DNA of 64,000 nucleotides from Pohlia nutans (lineage: Eukaryota > Streptophyta > Bryopsida > Bryales > Mniaceae): NCBI GenBank assembly GCA_022496805.1, contig CM040090.1, positions 8,426,001-8,490,000 on the forward strand, written 5' to 3'. Of the stretch, positions 34,397-44,343 are shown piece after piece. The notes under the pieces were generated by a model. The model worked only from the letters and a program-made list of their open reading frames with translations. It was not told the DNA's origin and made no database searches. Each line of letters begins with the position of its first letter. Position 1 is the stretch's first letter. The translations under genes were made by a program, and so were the position numbers.

Positions 34397-34804
34397 TCAC
34401 ATACACTTGAATCTACTTCTACATGTTTCAAGGGAGACTCTAAAAGGTGTCCATTTTAGGTGCCACAACTCAGTTGGAGAAGTGATAATGCATAGATAGT
34501 ATGTTCTCACCAATTCCATTGGCAAGACCCATACCTGGACTTCGTTGTCTTGAGTGGCGTTCAAGGAATCAGATGATCCCCGCTCCAATTCTTCGTCCTC
34601 AGCCTCCATGTCTCCTTTCTCAGGCTCGTCTTCGCGTTCATCACTCGCTCTGTCCGACACTGCCTCCGATTCCGCAGCAGCTGCATCTGCACATTCGAAA
34701 TGACCATGGTTGCTCTGCAGATCACATGCAGTCACCTCGTCCTGGCTCGGACCTCCCTCCGTACAATCATTCAATTTCGCCATCTGATGAGAGGATAAGT
34801 CCAA

Positions 34805-35813
34805 TAGCCAATTAGAACAACATAGTTTCTTATCTCTTTCGGATCAAAAGGTCAATTAGCTGCTAGAATTTCAAGTGCTCTATGCGTGATTTCCTACATA
34901 GTAAGAGTTATTCTAAACATTCTCCTGAAGCCTGCTAGCAGCGACTTGTACATTCAAATTGTGCATAGATTTTTTAGATACACACACGATATCAATGACA
35001 AAGTAAAGTAGCTCCCGATCCTTGGTCAACCTGCGGAAGGAACTGTCTGCGGAACTGGTGCAGAGACCAGCAGGAATGAAGAGTTTGTTGGGGTGGTTCT
35101 ATCACGTGGCAGAGATAGCAAATGCCACCCTTGTTATATAGCTAAGTCAATGTATCATTCAAAATTTAGTCTAAACATTTAGTTACCAGCGGTTGCTTGA
35201 ACTAAATGAAAGTAACATTAATGGCTCCTTCAACACAGTTCATTGTGTAAATTAACAAAAAGAGTTTGCACAACTTATCAAGATGGCCATGGCCTTGACA
35301 TTTTACCATCGTGCAGCTTCTACCTTCAAATATAAACTTGACTGGCTCACATCAATCGCACTCGATTAGGAGCACCACCATTGAGTGATGCACTAGTAGT
35401 CTAGTAAGCAGCAAATGAATTTCAATCATGTCCAAATTGATTTCGCACATCGATAAAAAAAAGGAATTTTTCGATTTATTGATCATCCATAAGCGCAATC
35501 AAATGAAATGACCGTGTTCTAATGCGATCAGACTCCCTCTGATAGAGGCGCCTTATTTTAATTCATACCAATGTATGAAGATAGTACTAAAACACAATTC
35601 TAGACTAAGTGCTATATTTTGAAAGATTTAAACTGTACTCAGCTAAACTATAAACAAAAGACATTCAACTGCAATGAAATTACCAAATTCCTTCACAAAC
35701 CCACAACACGTAAAACCCTTGAACAGAAACAAAAAGCAATCAAGTGACGAAAGCTGCATTAATTCTGAATCCCTGCAATTCGATGGGATTCATGACATTT
35801 CCAACCCAATTCG
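34805..35813. other. MULE interior between the divergent genes
   Basis: About 1 kb of moderately AT-rich DNA between the start of the minus-strand gene and transposase gene B. No coding similarity to the N-terminal part of gene A was found here, so gene B appears to lack its N-terminus. It could contain promoters for both genes. Confidence 0.35.
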
Positions 35814-37787
35814 ATGGAGAGACATGACATTCCCAACCCACAATTCATGGGATTCATGGCGGATAGTGCACAAGCCAATTGGAATGCACTAAGGATCATT
35901 TATGGAAATGGAAATCCAAAAGATCCAATGGTGGATCGGGAGAGGACATGCTTCTTTCATTGGTCTCAATCCTTCGAGAAGCATAACAATCAATACATCG
36001 CCGAAGAATTTCGAGAACAACACAAGCGCCTTTGCATGCAGTATAGGGATTCCACAACCATGGCTGAGGCGGATACGAGATACCTAGCTATCAAGGCTTG
36101 GTGGCTGTCTTCTGGAGCTGCATCAGAGTCATCGTTGCAACACTTGGATTTGTGGCTAGCCTTCTGGCACTTCCGATACCGACAATGGGGTGGCTTCATG
36201 CTGCTGGTGAGTATACGTTGCTCTTACTATCTCTTTCCAGCGCCGTGCTTTCTAATATTGTTTAGTGACACGCCTTTTCATGGACTTCTTCAGAACCTTA
36301 ACGAAGAGGCCTTAGCGGACATGCCATCCTGCAACCTTGCCCAGACAGTGCACAACAAATGGCTTCAAGCGTCTGGCAACAGAGGTAATGACCTCTACGT
36401 TGCCACTGTCGACGACTACATTCGCGCGTTTATGCAGGTAGTGGCATACTACCAATTCCTAAAGGGAGACGTTGGAGGATCCGGTCCTAGCAAGAACGAA
36501 CTTAAGCTAAGACATGCACAACGACGAGCCCAAAACACGGGCGATCCTAGAGTTCTTAAGGAGGCAATGCTGGATATGCCCGGAGCTGATGAGTTTTGCA
36601 TTCGTGATCCTCACTTGGAAGGAGAGGAGGTTTTTGGCTCAACCAAGCGAAAGCCGGACCTGCCGCTTGGAGATGACGGTGAGTTCCATCGGCCGGATAC
36701 AGTGAACTACTCTCGTCCTCGAGCATCAAAACGGGCTGCTCTCTCTAGGATAGCCTCTCTACCAGCAATAGCCGAGGAGAAAGAATTTGAAGCTTCAGAG
36801 ATCATCGCATCACTCAGGGAGATTTCAATATCCCCTGTGATTCCATCCTCACCACCTGTCCTGGAAGGTGGTATTCAACATGTTACCGCGGTACAAGAAT
36901 CCACTGTGAACGAGCGACTTTGGCACATTGCTCGGCTGTCCAAAAAAAGTGCCAAGTCATGTTGGGCAATGAGAGCAGTAACTAAGAAGAAGTGCGATGC
37001 CAGAATTGTCCGGAATTCGACTAACACCCCCGCTCCAACATACACTGGTGAATGGCTGAACGTGAAGTTGGGCAGGGAGATAACCGAACAATTCTTCTTT
37101 TGCCTTGATGACATCAAGAGGTGCGTGAAGGGCACTCGACGCAAGTGGGTGAGGCACTTTTTGCCCACGGAACCAAGGCCGCCAATTCCTGATGTGTGGC
37201 CCGTGAAGCTGGGAACGAACCTCAAGCTCAAGGAGATTCAAGCGCTCGAAGCTGCAGGATTTCAGCTCCCACAAAAAGTTCAAGTGTCTCCTAGGAGGCT
37301 ATTCTCCAATGCACCTCTCCCTTCAGATATGTCCGCTGTCCCAGTGCCATGTGATGCGGACCGGTATCCTGGAAAGCGGAAGTCGAAGAATGTTCGCCGT
37401 CAAGCCAACGTTCCCACCTCCAAGCAGTGTCTCAGCATTGAATCCTCCAAGATTTTAAAGGCATGAATCCACAGTGTTACGATGGTACCACACCCAGGCT
37501 ATGGGTGCATCATTGCTCTGGACTCTGGAACTCCACCTACTGTGACACAATACCAAATTACAATGAGCTCAGAACCCGCGTGCACGTGTCCTGCATTCAA
37601 ACAAACTATGGTCAAGTTTGCCAAGAAAGGTGGGTATTTTAGCTACTGCAAGCACGTTTATTACGTGTTCATAAATGCGTGCAAACGTGATCCGAAAGTT
37701 CACCTTTTCATGCATGCCCCAACTTTCAGCTTCAACGAAATTAAGCTCCTTCTCGAAAGTGAAATATTGACCTACCCTAAATCATAG
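35814..37787 (+). pseudogene. MULE transposase gene B with C-terminal SWIM zinc finger
   Basis: It starts within the MULE core (GFMADSAQANWNALRIIYGNGN, FHWSQSFEKHNNQYIAEEF, WHFRYRQWGGF). It has an 87-bp intron (36207-36293) at the position shared with gene A; the intron has no stop in frame. A long basic/Pro region follows, then, after an in-frame TGA at 37464-37466, a SWIM finger: CTCPAF followed by YCKHVYYVF. SWIM fingers are typical of MULE transposase C-termini. A CGA to TGA change would explain the stop. The N-terminal part with the first catalytic Asp is absent. Gene B is a paralogue of gene A, not its missing half, because the two overlap over about 200 residues. Confidence 0.72.
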
Positions 37788-38299
37788 GCCATTTATGTAG
37801 TTTATAGATGTAATTTATAGCTGCTTATTAATAGTCACAACTCACAAGTTAATCTAGGGTTTTTGGCTGTATGCAACTGTATTGCGAGTGATGCAACTAT
37901 AAGCCACTTTCTATAAAAAATGCGAGGGAGACGTGGAAGAGGCGTCCACGGCCGGTCTATTGGTCAATGTGTACTTCAACTTTTAATAAAGAGATGCATG
38001 TGAAAAGTTTGTTTCTCACCTGTGTAAATGATGTTTTCGACCAGGATATTCAAATTTACCACAGTAAAAATATCATAAATGACTGCATTTTAATTTTTAC
38101 TGTGGTAAAAACACAGTTTTCGACGGGAATTTACCTATGGAATATTCGAATCTGTCAGAGAATGTTCGAATTTGTCAGAGAATATTCGAATATTATGTTA
38201 TTTTTAGTAAAATTTTTGACAATTCTCCGCTCTCCGCTCTCCATTTTCCGCTCTCCGCTCTCCGCTCTCCCATCCACCGCTCGCACGGTAGCCGCCCTC
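37788..38299. other. Right subterminal region of the MULE
   Basis: Contains TTTACCACAGTAAAAA near 38054 and TTTACTGTGGTAAAAA near 38096, a repeated GTCAGAGAATNTTCGAAT phrase at about 38153-38190, the CCGCTCTC tandem units at 38226-38272 and the terminal inverted repeat. These mirror the left end. Confidence 0.65.
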
Positions 38300-39092
38300 A
38301 GTGTTCTCCTACTGCAGACACTATCATGCAATTGAATAATGGTTGGTTTGTGCACGAGCTCCATCCATCAAATGTCAACGTGGCTCCAAACTTGCGAATG
38401 CTATCTGCCATTTTATCTTCCAAGACCACCCCTAGCTCATTCTTGGCCTGCATCAAGAGTTTCTTCCGTAAGTCATTGTAAAAGGGTGGTGTGTATGGTC
38501 CCCGAAAAGCAAAAGTCCTCCGTACGGCCTCTTTGAAAGTTGAATTCCGTGCTATCGCAAAAGGGATATTCGCCTTGTAAAAGAACCTTGCCCATATCTT
38601 GTCTAACTCCTTTCGTTTCTCTTCCTGAAAACCCTCTGGTATTCCTGCTTGTCGCAATGAATGGGCGGCCCTGCTCGCTGCACTGTCACGTTCCGTGGAT
38701 GGTGGTCTGCTCGCGGTAGTTTCGTTTGTATTAGAACCTGACCTCTGATTTGGAATCTCTTGTGGTCCATCGCGTGACTCTCGATCCAGCGATTGCGGTG
38801 TGCAAAGCTCCATCATGTCCATATTTCCCGCTCTCGGAGTGCGACATTCATCGGATAGATCTGGATTTGGACTCTTAGGAGGATCTCCTTTGCAATTAAG
38901 AAAGAGCCCTTTAATCTGCGGTTTGAGTCTCTTGCATATATCGACGCCAGTGTCACGGTTTCCTGATGCGTTTCGGTATCTAAGGTGACTCAACATCCTC
39001 GCCGCCTTCCTTGCAAAAAGTGCTGCACATAGTAAGCACTTCACTTTTCCGGGGGCTATATCCACATACCAATCTTCCCAATCGCTTGGCAT
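38300..39092 (-). pseudogene. hAT transposase, N-terminal half with BED-type zinc finger
   Basis: It starts MPSDWEDWYVDIAPGKVKC; the KCLLCAALFARKAARMLSHL segment with a later Cys fits a BED-type C2HC finger. A low-complexity Ser/Thr/Pro region follows, then the start of DUF659 (NIPFAIARNSTFKEAVRR, FGATLTFDGWSSCTNQPLFN). The frame is cut at VSAVGEH by the MULE. The next hAT codons (FLGSVDTSG) are found 17.8 kb away at 20461 in the same orientation. The start ATG is the first in the frame. Confidence 0.88.
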
Positions 39093-39400
39093 CTTGAAAG
39101 GTTTAAGCGGGTTTAGGTTCCGCTACCCAATAGTTTTAAGTGACGGCGTGCAGTACCTCGTGATCGCGTGACGAAAAAATGTATCATGTATGTAAAATAC
39201 AGTAGTTGTCAAATTCCGAACGAAATTTGACAACCGTGCATTCAAACTCGGTAATGGTCAAGCAAGGGATACCAAAAGGTTGCCCACAGCCCTTGACAAC
39301 TGGTGAGTTCGAATGAACTCACCAAAACAAAACCTTCATGCTTTATAGTACCATCTGCCAAACTAGCCGTTGGACAGCCTGGCCCCTCACAAGCGGACTG
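39093..39400. other. Region upstream of the hAT gene with two hairpins
   Basis: Two strong inverted repeats: GTTGTCAAATT with its complement after an 8-base loop (39205-39234), and TGGTGAGTTC with its complement after a GAAT loop (39301-39324). They may be hAT subterminal motifs or the element end, but no hAT TIR or 8-bp duplication was identified. Confidence 0.4.
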
Positions 39401-39790
39401 CGCTGGTCCGTTATGCCGTCCGCTGTGCCGTCCGATATGCCGTTCGATCTATTTGGGCTGGATCGGATGCACTGGAGGGACGGTCCAGATCGGCCGAGGT
39501 GCATCGGACGGGCTCGACCGGACGCGCTGGATCGGACGCGCTGGATCGGACGGCCTGGATCGGACGGCAGAATCGGACGCGATGCATTGGACGCACCAAA
39601 ACAGCGGACGCCTTAGGGTTTCGGTTTAGGGTTTAGGGTCCGCCGCCGCCACCCCATCGGACGACGATGATCAGACGGGTAGCACGCTCCGGACGACAGA
39701 TCGGACGGCAGGCCCGGTTCGGACGGGCAGACGGGCTGGTTCGGGCGGACGGGCTGGTTCGGGCAGGGGGACGTGGACGACAGTATAGAA
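39400..39790 (+). repeat. GGACGG-rich array, left
   Basis: Many copies of CGGACGG/CGGACGC, including several tandem 14-bp units based on GGACGCGCTGGATC at about 39515-39560. A short telomere-like run (GGTTTAGGGTTTAGGGT) lies near 39620-39640. It is mirrored by a CCGTCCG-rich array at 41590-41790, so the two may be inverted ends of one element. Confidence 0.6.
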
Positions 39791-40167
39791 GGCCCGTCCG
39801 GCCCCATTTCCTCTCACTTCTCACTCCTAAATCAAGTTGCTGGCAATTCCCTTTGTGGACTTCTTGGCCTTATTTACTACAGGGGTGAGAGGTCATATGC
39901 TTATTGTGACCAATCACCGGTTGGTCACAATAAGCATCTTACACACTTTATTCATATCTTCGCGGTATTTTCACACGGACGGGTCACTCACATTATCGCG
40001 GTTTTCTTACACAGACGGTTCTTACACATTTTCGCGGGATTTTTACGCAAACGGTTGATTCACATTATCGCGGGATTACCTCACGGTTTAGGATACACGA
40101 TTGATTCACCTTGTCGCGGCATTCTCTCTCGGTAATTGCACACGGTTCATTCACACATCGCAAAGCA

Positions 40168-40584
40168 ATGGCCAATGACCAACGTGAGGGTCACGTTCCG
40201 AATGCTAATGCTGGGCCTAGGAGGATCAAGCCTAAGGGGACCCCGCATGCGATCGATTACGCCGTATTGGACGACCCAACTATTCTAGCCGCACCAAGAT
40301 GGGAAGAACTTAAGGAAGAATATTGGTCTGCCGCGGATTGCAGAGTATATGTCAAACTGTCCCACATTGGTAAACTATGGCCGAGGGAACAATTAACATT
40401 GATGGCAAAAACCTTTACTGCCAAACCAAACTTGTGTGAAGATGATCATTTCCTTCACCGAGCGGAAGAGGTATGGAGGGCATTGTTTGGAGCTCGTTCG
40501 AAGTCAAAGGGAACATTCAACTACAACATACTGGCAATGGTCTACCAAGATCGTTCCATTTTGAAACTATTTCATTTTTGCTGA
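40168..40584 (+). CDS. Hypothetical protein in a possible TIR element
   Basis: The ATG at 40168 (context AAGCAATGG) opens MANDQREGHVPNANAGPRR. A compact segment follows: DYAVLDDPTILAAPRWEELK, EEYWSAADCRVYVKLSHIGK, then HRAEEVWRALFGARSKSKG. I do not recognise the family. It may be a first exon; the next open plus-strand segment, up to 41521, has SERENEQRKKGRR and EVRDIMKEVVRTALLEV. It lies between inverted GGACGG arrays and could be the element's own gene. Confidence 0.4.
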   Translation: MANDQREGHVPNANAGPRRIKPKGTPHAIDYAVLDDPTILAAPRWEELKEEYWSAADCRVYVKLSHIGKLWPREQLTLMAKTFTAKPNLCEDDHFLHRAEEVWRALFGARSKSKGTFNYNILAMVYQDRSILKLFHFC

Positions 40585-40599
40585 TAACAAATTTCAGAG

Positions 40600-41160
40600 T
40601 ATATTACAGGCTCCATTATTCAAAGAAGATGATTCATACATTCGCACATGTGTACACAATATATTTATATTATGTTCATATAAATTTATGTATACATAAA
40701 AATACATGTGCATATATACGTACATATATATATTGGTACAAGTATGTGTATGTGAATGAATGGAGGTAAGTATGTGTGTGTCTGTGTTTATATATATATA
40801 GATATATAGATGGATGTGTCGACCATTTATAGATGTACATATTAATATAAACCCTAAACATGCGCATACAATAAGATTTATTTATATGTATGTAAATATA
40901 AAGGTACATACATGTGCATTCAATATGTTCAATTATAATTTAATTTCATATATACTATTCATATGAACATGCATACAATAGGTTCAAATCTAATTTAATT
41001 TCAAGTTTTCCCCTCTAACTAGGTTTGTAAAATATAAATTGTTACATATATTGTGTGATAATTTGTTTATGAAAATTGACGTGGTCTTTCCCTCTTAAAT
41101 TATGTTTAGGATCCATTGAATGAAGTCACTCTAGTAGGTTCAAAGTAATGTATGCATAAA
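40600..41160. other. AT-rich stretch with TATA/TGTA microsatellite-like DNA
   Basis: Runs of TATATA, TACATA and TGTGTA-type sequence, with no coding signal. It is probably intron or spacer of the preceding hypothetical gene. A G-run of about twelve lies at 41335-41346. Confidence 0.4.
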
Positions 41161-41589
41161 AAAATGCTAACTCTTATGGAATTCAAATTGGAACGCAATG
41201 CTTCATTCTATTGCCTTTACATTTGAATATTTTACCTATTTATTCAATTGGAAAGTAATTACAAGTCAAGTCATGAAATTGACCAAAAGTGAGAGGGAGA
41301 ATGAACAAAGGAAGAAAGGGAGAAGGGTAAGGTGGGGGGGGGGGGCGGAGTTAGTTAACAATGGAGAGGTAAGAGACATCATGAAAGAGGTGGTCCGGAC
41401 CGCTCTCCTAGAAGTAAAGCACTACAAGAATTCAATGCGAAGGACAATAAATGTTGGAACATTCTTTGACCGTACTCAAAATAATCCTCGAAGTCCGCGA
41501 GGATTCATGAAGTGTGTGTAGACCCAAGGAGTTGGGCTGGAGGAGGAGGAAGGGAGAGCAATGAAACACCAAAACTCAATATTTTGGAG

Positions 41590-41790
41590 AACCCCCTGGG
41601 CTGCTCGCGCACGCCGTCCGATGCCTGCCGTCCGCACCGGCATCCGATCCGGCGTCCTCTCTGCCGTCCGATCACGTGTCCGCTCTGTCGTCCGATCCGA
41701 GGGTTTTGTCCGATGGATCCTGTCCGTCCAATCAACGCGCTCCATTTCATTCAGTTCGTCCGATCTCGTCGTCTAAAACCGCCGTCCGAG
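41590..41790 (-). repeat. CCGTCCG-rich array, right
   Basis: Repeated GCCGTCCG, CCGATCCG and GTCCGATC phrases, inverted relative to 39400-39790. It ends just before a piggyBac-like MITE at 41814. Confidence 0.55.
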
Positions 41791-41813
41791 GTGCTTCTGC
41801 GGATGACCCTTAA

Positions 41814-42349
41814 CCCCTAAAGGACCAATCAACTATATTATGCTTGTTTTTTGGTCAAACGCCCCAAAAATCAAGTGTTTTAACTTTATTGTAGTTGGTG
41901 ATTTCATTAGATTTTTAAGTTAAGTTATGATACATCTTTTCACCGTTGGGATTGGAGAATAGACTTCATTTGTAGATTTTCCACCGTCGAGAAATTTGAA
42001 TTTTGAGTGTCCAAAATACAAAGGGATTTCTAAACATGCTCATATCATAGGTCTCTTTTAATTTCTTCATTTTCAGTATTTTACTCCTTGTAAATATGAC
42101 TTTTATCTACCTTAAATATAATTTTTGATATTAAATTTGACAAAACTATATTTATTTTGAATTTTTCCCTTGTTTACATAATAAAATTTGTAAATATTCA
42201 AAATATTTTCGAATCATGTTGAAAATTTTGCCATACCTTCATATTGTTAATGACTGTTTATGAAAAAATATAAATCATACAATGTGATATTTCAAGTATG
42301 CAAATTATAGTGCTTCGACTTTTAGAAAAGAGGTGAGGACCTTTAGGGG
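41814..42349. mobile_element. piggyBac-like MITE flanked by TTAA, second copy of the type
   Basis: 536 bp between TTAA at 41810-41813 and 42350-42353. The left end is CCCCTAAAGGACC and the right end, reverse-complemented, CCCCTAAAGGTCC. Non-coding and AT-rich. Length and ends parallel the element at 10523-11063. Confidence 0.65.
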
Positions 42350-42353
42350 TTAA

Positions 42354-43208
42354 GATAGATAGAAGTAGTTTGATCGATCACAGGATTTCTCCGCCAATGC
42401 CTAATGTTTACAATTTCCTTGATAACAAATAAGATCCTATTTTGTGATTTTGTCCATAGAATATTATTCATCCAATCGCACATGTTCACACAATATATTT
42501 ATATCGTGGATATGTAAATCTATATAAACATAGAAATGCACGAGCATAAATATATACATATACACATATGTATGTATGGATATATGTATGTATGTATATG
42601 TAAATATGTGGGTGGATATTTGTATGTACATATACATAGAAGCACTTACGAATATACATGCACTACAAGCATGTCTTCCACGATGTTGCACCATCATGAA
42701 AATGGCATGCCACATGTGTTTTATATTACCAATTGGCATATATTATTATTCCAAGCTTACTAGAGATGATAATATGCCTTGCACGACGTTCTACCATCAT
42801 GTATACTTGCATGCACATACGCACACACATACACGAAACATTATATTCATTAAAATGAGAGGATTCCAGAATAATGAGAGTTCAAAAAATCTAAAATAAA
42901 CCCAAATTGAACCACTAACCATTCCAAATATAGGGTTAAACAGTAGAAGATGGACACAACGAAGATCAAATAGAGTACATATAATAGAAGTGTGCAATAA
43001 AAGATTGCCGAAGTGACATCTATTTATAGTAAGTATAAAACGAATATACATTTTTTGGGTGTTTGTATTGCAGGACGGTAATCCAATCTTGATAATGTCT
43101 CATAAAGCTAGGAAAAAGAATGAGCGAAGCATAAAATCCTATATAAGAACATGAGCTCCACGTATATTTATAAGTCTATAGTAATCACAAATAGAATGCC
43201 TAGCGGAT
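42354..43208. other. AT-rich spacer
   Basis: Contains ATGTATGTATATG-like microsatellite DNA at 42540-42640 and a CACACGCA run near 42815. No gene recognised. The left edge of the large palindrome-bearing element may lie here, but no terminal repeat was found. Confidence 0.35.
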
Positions 43209-44113
43209 CTAGGGTTGCGATCGACTCTTCAGTTCAGCTTCGGCCTTCAATTGAAGTTCAGCTACTGCCTTCAACATCACATGACCACGACTATCGAAGT
43301 GATACATCGACAATCGCCGTTGCGCAATCTCACGCCTCTGTTGCGCCAGTCTCAATTCCTCCCTCTCATCTCGAACCGGAGCGGATCTCCTTCTGAATTT
43401 GTCATGCGACTTAGTCTTTTGAAGACCCACATTCACTGAAGGGAGACGAGTACGCAAGGGCGCACGAGAGGGCACATGAACACGGGCTTGGGTTAGAGGA
43501 GGCGGGTCTAATGACAGCATCGCAGGAGTCATTCGGAAAGCATTTACAGTAGCAGAGGACTTGCATGGTTTGGGAATGTCGGAACCCTGCAAGTACAAGG
43601 GAATCTATATCAAGTATTCATCAAGGCAAGACCGTCTAAGCGAAATAATGGTGCGGGGAAAGCTAGCATTCGTACCTCAAGAGAATTAATTGGGTGTAAG
43701 GCATCTTCATAAAGCTTTCTCTGAGGTACCCTATCAGACGGAGAACGCGAGCGACGAGAAGTGGAGGGTTCTCGTGACCGCAAAGGAGAAGGTGAGGACT
43801 TGGCCACAGGACGGGTACCACCGTTAGGAGGGCTGTCCACAACACCATGTTGAATTAGCTTGGTGGAGAAGTCCATGGTTGACTGTGCCGTAGCTGCCGA
43901 GCACAAGACGTTTCCTCTACTGAGTATAGCATACTGGCCATAGTCCATGATAGAATCGGTGGACGCTGTGCTTTGGAGGCCAGCACCGTGGGCTGGATTG
44001 GCAGTGGCACACCTTGCTTGAAGGGAATTACCAATGAGGTCAAATTCCACGAGCGCATTGCAACGAAACAGAATTTTCCAAGCAGTAAAAAAAAGAGAAG
44101 AAAAATGATGCAC
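43209..44113 (-). CDS. Hypothetical Arg/Ser/Pro-rich protein, at least two exons
   Basis: Exons are about 44113-43676 (donor GAG/GTACGA) and 43586-43209 (acceptor TTGCAG/GG); both lengths are multiples of three and join in frame. Visible features: IMDYGQYAILSRGNVLCSA, a SPSPLRSREPSTSRRSRSPS stretch resembling an SR-type linker, and a C-terminal charged, helical part (EREELRLAQQRREIAQRRL). No domain recognised. It lies downstream of the FCP1-like gene on the same strand and may be its neighbour in the same large element. The 5' end is uncertain. Confidence 0.4.
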
Positions 44114-44343
44114 TGTATAAGGGTGCGATTAAGACATAACACATTGCAACGATAACATTCAAGCGTCCATAATATTCATCTCACAAAGTACTCAAGCGCA
44201 GATGTTGTGAAGACAAAGGTATATTACAATTACAAGGGATTATACACATCAGTCAAGGCAATCAGAAATCAATAGGTAGTCCGGAACGGCTACATCACTA
44301 AGAAAAGGGCGTCCAGCTATGGAACCGTTCAATGAACTAGGAG

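Larger units (their letters stand above)
28426..34804 (-). pseudogene. ParB-like gene carried by the MULE
   Basis: A multi-exon minus-strand gene. A first exon, 34804-34535, is acidic (DEREDEPEKGDMEAEDEELE) and ends in CAG/GTATGG. The next part starts at an acceptor at 30471 and runs to a stop at 30016, with repeated FVPTSP/FIPTSP/YVPTSP units. The ParB-like part, about 29894-29290, has DVQRLESEFVNGYRDGDRV then YVWDGNHRVTAWTRYI, the DGxHR signature of ParB N-terminal/sulfiredoxin-like folds. A single in-frame TAG (TWSPH, stop, QQVNAEF) interrupts it just before that signature. A last piece, 28677-28426, is Pro-rich and ends NSSSEGSSGNRY. The satellite lies between the first two parts, so it may be intronic. 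Exon joining is uncertain and these parts could be more than one gene. Confidence 0.5.
20472..38299. mobile_element. Giant Mutator-like element (MULE), 17.8 kb
   Basis: It is bounded by a 10-bp target duplication. The first 38 bases and the reverse complement of the last 38 match at 27 positions without gaps, including GCGAGC and GGAGAGCGG. Behind each end lie tandem GAGAGCGG units, then AT-rich subterminal DNA with TTTACCNNNGTAAAA-type inverted motifs on both sides (near 20655 and 20720; near 38055 and 38100). Cargo: transposase gene A (split by a copia element), a minus-strand ParB-like gene, a 116-bp palindromic satellite, and transposase gene B with a SWIM finger. Without the copia insert it is about 12.1 kb. 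It sits inside the hAT transposase gene. Confidence 0.85.

Noticed and set aside
20472..38299. Reading genes A and B as one transposase split by an insertion
   Set aside because: The two overlap over the same domain with different sequence and a shared intron position, so they are paralogues.
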